DNA of 56,254 nt from JBIKWM01 sp044356305 (GTDB lineage Bacteria > Bacteroidota > Bacteroidia > UBA10329): the NCBI GenBank assembly GCA_044356305.1, contig JBIKWM010000021.1:1-56254 (forward strand), read 5' to 3'. The notes under the pieces are model-generated. The model had not been told where the DNA came from. It ran no database searches and saw only the letters and a list, made by a program, of their open reading frames with translations. How positions within the stretch are numbered: the stretch's first letter is position 1; each line of letters opens with the position of its first letter. Both the position numbers and the translations under genes were made by a program. Below are positions 52,300 through 56,254 of the stretch, one piece after another.

Positions 52300-55200
52300 T
52301 CAGCGCAGGAGGGTTATGAAGCCGGTCTGGGTCTTGGTGGCTCCGCCCTCGGGGGTGATGTTGATGACGTAGTAGTAGGTGCCTTCCTCGAGGTCAACGC
52401 CTGAGTTTGACTTGCCGTCCCACTCGAGGGTGCGGCCCTGACCTTCCCACACCATGTGGCCCCAGCGGCTGAACACCTGCATGTAGAGGTTCTCGTTGTC
52501 GGCCCCGGAGATCCACACCATGTCGTTGTAGCCATCGTTGTTGGGTGTGAACGGATTGGGCACATCGATGATGACCTGTACCTCTACGCTGCCGTTGGCG
52601 GTGTCAGAGCATAGGCCGTTGCTGGCTATGAGGGTGACATCGTACACGCCCTGTGCCATGTACATGTGGGCGGGGTTGTTCACCACATCGGTGCCACCGT
52701 CTCCGAAGTTCCAGAGGAAGGTGTTCGGGTTGCCGGTGCTGGTGTTGGTGAACTGTACGTTGTTGCCCAGGATGACTATGCCGGCCGGATCGCGTGTGAA
52801 CGATGCCACAACGGCCTCGGAGACGTGCACCTTGATGGCATCGGTGGCGGTGGTGCCGCAGTTGACATCGACCGTTACAATGTACTCGGTGATGCCCACG
52901 GCAGGCGACACGCTGATGCTGGTGCCGGTGCCCACGGTGGTGCCGTCAACGGTCCAGGTGTAGGTGGCGCCCGGTATGGGGTTCTGCACCGCGAGGGTGG
53001 TGACGCTGTCCTGGCAGATGTGCATGTCGGGGCCGAGGTCAACGGTAGGTGTGGTGACCTCGGTTACGGTGCGGCATGCGCTGGCCGAGCAGAAGGCATC
53101 GTTCATGGCTGTGACGCAGTAGTCATCGCCACTGGTGACCCAGATGGTCTGTGTGGTGGCCCCGTTGCTCCAGAGGTAACTGGTGGCGCCCGTTGCGTTG
53201 GCGGTGAGCTGAACGCTGTCGCCAGTGCAGAACACATCGGCACCGCTGGTGATGTCGACCACCACGGTGGGGGCGGGGCTTACCACCACGGCCAGGCTAC
53301 CTGTGGCCGAGCAGCCGCTGTTGCTGGCTGTGGCCTCGTAGGTGCCGCTGGTGCTTACCCAGATGCTGGCAGTGGTCTGGCCTGTGTTCCATACCACCAT
53401 GTCGGCATTGGTGGTGGTGGCGGTGAGCTGGATGCTGTCGCCCTCGCAGAACGGCTGTGTGCCGGCTGTGATGTCAACGCTGACGGTCGGGTTGGGGGTG
53501 ACGGTCACATCGATGCAGCTCACGGTGGCGCAGCCGTTGGCATCCTGCACGCTTACGCAGTAGGTGCCGCTGGCGCTAACGGTGGTGGTCTGTGCCATGT
53601 CGCCATTGGTCCAGATCCATGAGGTGCCGGTGGCCGAGTTGGCGGTGAGGCCCGCGCTGTTGCCCGCGCAGGTCGGGTTGGTGCCGCTGGTCACATCCAC
53701 GCTTACCACAGGAGGCTCATTCACACCTACATTGATGCTGCCGTTGCCTGCGCAGCCGTTGGTGTCGGTGAGGGTCACGTCATAGCTGCCGGCCACGCTC
53801 ACCCAGATACTCTGTGTGGTGGCACCGTTGCTCCAGTTCCAGCCCGTGGCACCGGTGGCCGAGGCGGTGACCTGCACGCTGTCGCCAGCGCAGAACGGAT
53901 TGTTGCCAGCTGTCACGGTCACATCTACCGGAGGTGTAGCCACCACGTTCACTGCAAGTTCAGCAAAGTTCTCGCAGCCGTTGGCGTCCACCACGTTCAC
54001 GCGGTAGGTGCCGGTGGCGTTCACCCAGATGGTCTGGTCGGTGCTGCCGGTGGTCCATTGGAAGCTGCTGGCAGTGGCTGACACAGCGGTGAGCTGCAGG
54101 CTGTCGCCCTGGCATACCGGGTTGGTACCGGCTGTGATGTCGATGGCCACAGCGGGCAGGTCGTTCACCATGATATCGATGGTGTCGGCCGTTGAGCAGC
54201 CGTTGAACCCTACTATCTCAACCATGTACTGGCCTGCTGCGCTCACGGTAATGGTCTCGGTGGTCTCACCGGTGCTCCACAGGTAGGTGAGGGCCTCGGG
54301 CGCATTGACACCCAGTACTGCGCTCGATCCGGCACACAGCGGGTTGGTGCCGCTGATCAGCTCGATGTCGAGGCCCGGTGTGCCGCTCAGGTTAATGAGG
54401 ATATCATCGGTGTTGCTGCAGCCATTGATATCGACCACAGTGACTGAGTAGGTGCCGGTGTCGCTCACGCTGATACTCTGGGTGGTGGCCCCGTTGCTCC
54501 ACAGATACGAGGCCGCATCGGTGGCATTGGCGGTGAGTTCGACCACTTCGCCCGGGCAGTGCGGGTTGCTGCCATCGGTGATGTCGATATCGACCGTAGG
54601 CAGGTCGTGTACTGTCACATCAATGCTGGCGGTGCCCACGCAGCCGTTCACATCGGTCACGCTTACGGTGTAGGTTCCGGCCGCGGTCACCACCAGGTTC
54701 TGGTCGGCCGATCCATCGCCCCACATGTAGCTAACTGCATTGGCGGCAACTGCAGTAACGGTGGCGCTGCTGCCCACGCAGAACGGAACGGTTCCGCTGG
54801 TCACATCAATGGTCACCGCTGGCAGGTCGTTCACAATCACTGCAAGGCTGTCGCTGGCCGAGCAGCCGTTGGCATCCACACCGGTCACGGCATATGTGGC
54901 GCTCGAGTCGACCGTGATCACCGAAGTGGTCTCGCCTGTGCTCCAGTCAAAGCCGGTGGCGGTGGCCGACACTGCTGTCAGTTCCACGGTGCCGCCAAAG
55001 CAGGTAGGATTATTACCTCCGGTGATGATCACATTCACGATCGGGTCGGGCAGCACGTTCACATCCACGCTGCTCTCTGCGCTGCAACCTGCCGAATCGG
55101 TGGCCACCACGCTGTAGGTGCCGCTAGCGCTCACTGTTATGCTGTCGGTGGTCTCACCGGTGCTCCACAGGTAGCTGCTGCCACCGTTGGCGGTAAGGGT

Positions 55201-56254
55201 CACACTGCCTCCATCGCAGAAGGTGAGCGGCCCGTTGGCACCGATGGTCACGGTCACGGCTGCGGGCTGTGTCACCTCGGCCGAATCGGTCAGTGCGGCA
55301 CCGAAGGCATCGGTCACGGTCACTGTGTACCATCCGGCAGGCACTCCGCTGATGTCCTCAGTGGTAGCGCCATTGCTCCAAGCATAGGTGAAAGGGGCGT
55401 AGCCGTTGGTCACGGTCAGGTCAACCGAGCCATCGCTCGCACCGAAGCACGATACGGCTGTGGCCACTAGGTCGATCCGCATCTTGTCATAGATGGTGAT
55501 GTACACCGTAGCTGTGTCGCAACCGCTTGGGGTACCATCATCACAGATGCTGTAGATGAACTGGTCAGGACCCACATAGTTGGTGTTCGGGGTATATGTG
55601 AATGTTCCGTCACTGTTCACCACCACCGTACCGTTGGCAGGCTGCGTTATCGTGGGCACGTTCACCGCGATGTTATTGCCATCGAGGTCATAGTCGTTGT
55701 CCATGATGTTGCCAGATACGGGCAGGTTCACCTCTGTTATGTAGGCATCATCCACAGCCACCGGAGGCAGGTTGCCGGCAGGTGGGTTGCTCAGGATGTG
55801 AATGGTGACCAGAGCCGTATCGCAGAGCGGGCCGGGGTTGCCATTGTCGCAGAGGTTGTAGATGAAGGTGTCCTCACCCACATAGCCACTGTTAGGGGTG
55901 TAGGTGAATGTGCCGTTCGGGTTGATGGTCACCGTACCGTTCGAAGGTTGGGTGACAATGCCGGTCACGGTGATCACATCGGTGGTGTCCATGTCATAGT
56001 CATTCGGAATGACTGTGGCATTCACCGCTACATCCACGTAGGTCACATAATCATCCGGGTTGGCCACCGGAGGATTGTTGGTGAACACGAACGGACCTAC
56101 AACAGTGATGGTAACAGTGGCAGTGTCGCAGAGCGATGGCGTGCCATTGTCGCAGGTGTAGTAAGTGTAAGTGTCAACTCCCACGAACCCTGGATCAGGC
56201 TGATAGGTGTACGTTCCATCGGTGTTGAACACCGTGATGGTGCCATTGGTGGGC
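52300..56254 (-). CDS. Giant secreted adhesin-like protein, T9SS type B sorting domain, N-terminus beyond window
   Basis: Over 1,317 codons; the frame runs open to the right edge, so the start lies outside. In order: at least three cadherin-like/tandem-95 repeats (GTVTINPNGTFTYTPNSGYV, EDTFIYNLCDNG), a SprB-type repeat (VSCFGASDGSVDLTVTNGYA), then ten Ig-like repeats of about 80 residues, each with a first Cys in a PxCxG-like motif and most with a second in NGC near the end, and one more diverged repeat. A PKD-like domain (NTFLWNFGDGGTDVV) and the CHU_C/gliding-motility-associated sorting domain follow (NPFTPNNDGYNDMVW, YMQVFSRWGHMVWEGQ, GTYYYVINI). It should be exported by the T9SS and stay at the cell surface, probably for adhesion. 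Confidence 0.93.
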   Translation of the reverse strand, partial: PTNGTITVFNTDGTYTYQPDPGFVGVDTYTYYTCDNGTPSLCDTATVTITVVGPFVFTNNPPVANPDDYVTYVDVAVNATVIPNDYDMDTTDVITVTGIVTQPSNGTVTINPNGTFTYTPNSGYVGEDTFIYNLCDNGNPGPLCDTALVTIHILSNPPAGNLPPVAVDDAYITEVNLPVSGNIMDNDYDLDGNNIAVNVPTITQPANGTVVVNSDGTFTYTPNTNYVGPDQFIYSICDDGTPSGCDTATVYITIYDKMRIDLVATAVSCFGASDGSVDLTVTNGYAPFTYAWSNGATTEDISGVPAGWYTVTVTDAFGAALTDSAEVTQPAAVTVTIGANGPLTFCDGGSVTLTANGGSSYLWSTGETTDSITVSASGTYSVVATDSAGCSAESSVDVNVLPDPIVNVIITGGNNPTCFGGTVELTAVSATATGFDWSTGETTSVITVDSSATYAVTGVDANGCSASDSLAVIVNDLPAVTIDVTSGTVPFCVGSSATVTAVAANAVSYMWGDGSADQNLVVTAAGTYTVSVTDVNGCVGTASIDVTVHDLPTVDIDITDGSNPHCPGEVVELTANATDAASYLWSNGATTQSISVSDTGTYSVTVVDINGCSNTDDILINLSGTPGLDIELISGTNPLCAGSSAVLGVNAPEALTYLWSTGETTETITVSAAGQYMVEIVGFNGCSTADTIDIMVNDLPAVAIDITAGTNPVCQGDSLQLTAVSATASSFQWTTGSTDQTIWVNATGTYRVNVVDANGCENFAELAVNVVATPPVDVTVTAGNNPFCAGDSVQVTASATGATGWNWSNGATTQSIWVSVAGSYDVTLTDTNGCAGNGSINVGVNEPPVVSVDVTSGTNPTCAGNSAGLTANSATGTSWIWTNGDMAQTTTVSASGTYCVSVQDANGCATVSCIDVTVTPNPTVSVDITAGTQPFCEGDSIQLTATTTNADMVVWNTGQTTASIWVSTSGTYEATASNSGCSATGSLAVVVSPAPTVVVDITSGADVFCTGDSVQLTANATGATSYLWSNGATTQTIWVTSGDDYCVTAMNDAFCSASACRTVTEVTTPTVDLGPDMHICQDSVTTLAVQNPIPGATYTWTVDGTTVGTGTSISVSPAVGITEYIVTVDVNCGTTATDAIKVHVSEAVVASFTRDPAGIVILGNNVQFTNTSTGNPNTFLWNFGDGGTDVVNNPAHMYMAQGVYDVTLIASNGLCSDTANGSVEVQVIIDVPNPFTPNNDGYNDMVWISGADNENLYMQVFSRWGHMVWEGQGRTLEWDGKSNSGVDLEEGTYYYVINITPEGGATKTQTGFITLLR

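Noticed and set aside
52666..55470. Plus-strand open frames opposite the giant adhesin-like gene
   Set aside because: Gly/His/Ala-rich shadows of the repeat-coding minus strand.

Overview
The window is a GC-rich piece of a Bacteroidota chromosome, most likely from the Flavobacteriales. The signs are a gliding-motility lipoprotein (gldH) next to a RicT/PSP1 protein and a class A penicillin-binding protein, a type A and a type B type IX secretion sorting domain, the cytochrome b/SdhA/SdhB form of succinate dehydrogenase, a TPR-histidine kinase, and several -7 promoter boxes of the Bacteroidota form TAnnTTTG. No rRNA, tRNA or CRISPR array was seen. The species cannot be named from sequence alone.

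Layout. 1-11,676: a MuiA-like DUF4139 protein cut by the left edge, an SCP2-racemase/CoA-transferase fusion, an ABC1/UbiB kinase-like protein, a delta-60 repeat secreted protein, a phasin-like protein, a subtilase, a LuxR-type response regulator, an unknown protein, and a non-coding stretch with a decayed 42-bp tandem array. 11,677-17,532: a T9SS-exported propeller-like protein, then ricT-gldH-pbp1A. 17,533-23,253: the two subunits of a 3-oxoacid CoA-transferase, split by an antisense membrane glycosyltransferase-like gene, then a carbamoyltransferase fused to an SxtJ-like membrane tail. 23,336-31,148: a same-strand run with an export module (ABC protein with a degenerate ATPase, HlyD-like adaptor, TolC-like channel, small CutA-like protein), a membrane protein with a fascin-like tail and an M23 peptidase. 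31,133-49,497: mostly housekeeping genes, namely uvrC, a DinB-like protein, a TPR protein, phosphoglucose/phosphomannose isomerase, lipB, a DUF192 protein, trhO, the sdh operon, a histidine kinase, a DNA polymerase III delta' subunit, a Fic protein, an M42 aminopeptidase and a PaaE-like reductase.

49,498-52,300 is a repeat-rich island: an 8-bp tandem repeat, a well-kept 42-bp tandem array with hairpins and its own terminator, several copies of a composite REP-like repeat, and an IS110-family element inserted inside one of these copies. 52,300 to the right edge is the C-terminal part of a giant T9SS type B adhesin-like protein.

The strongest new observation is the IS110 element. An uninterrupted copy of its target lies at 17,571-17,727, so both ends can be set to the base (50,879-52,100, core dinucleotide TC in element orientation). 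The 217-bp non-coding left end folds on paper into two bulged stem-loops whose internal loops carry short stretches complementary to the target and to the element's own ends, as expected of a bridge RNA. Two unrelated 42-bp repeat arrays, a degenerate ABC ATPase and several unusual domain fusions are the next most interesting items.
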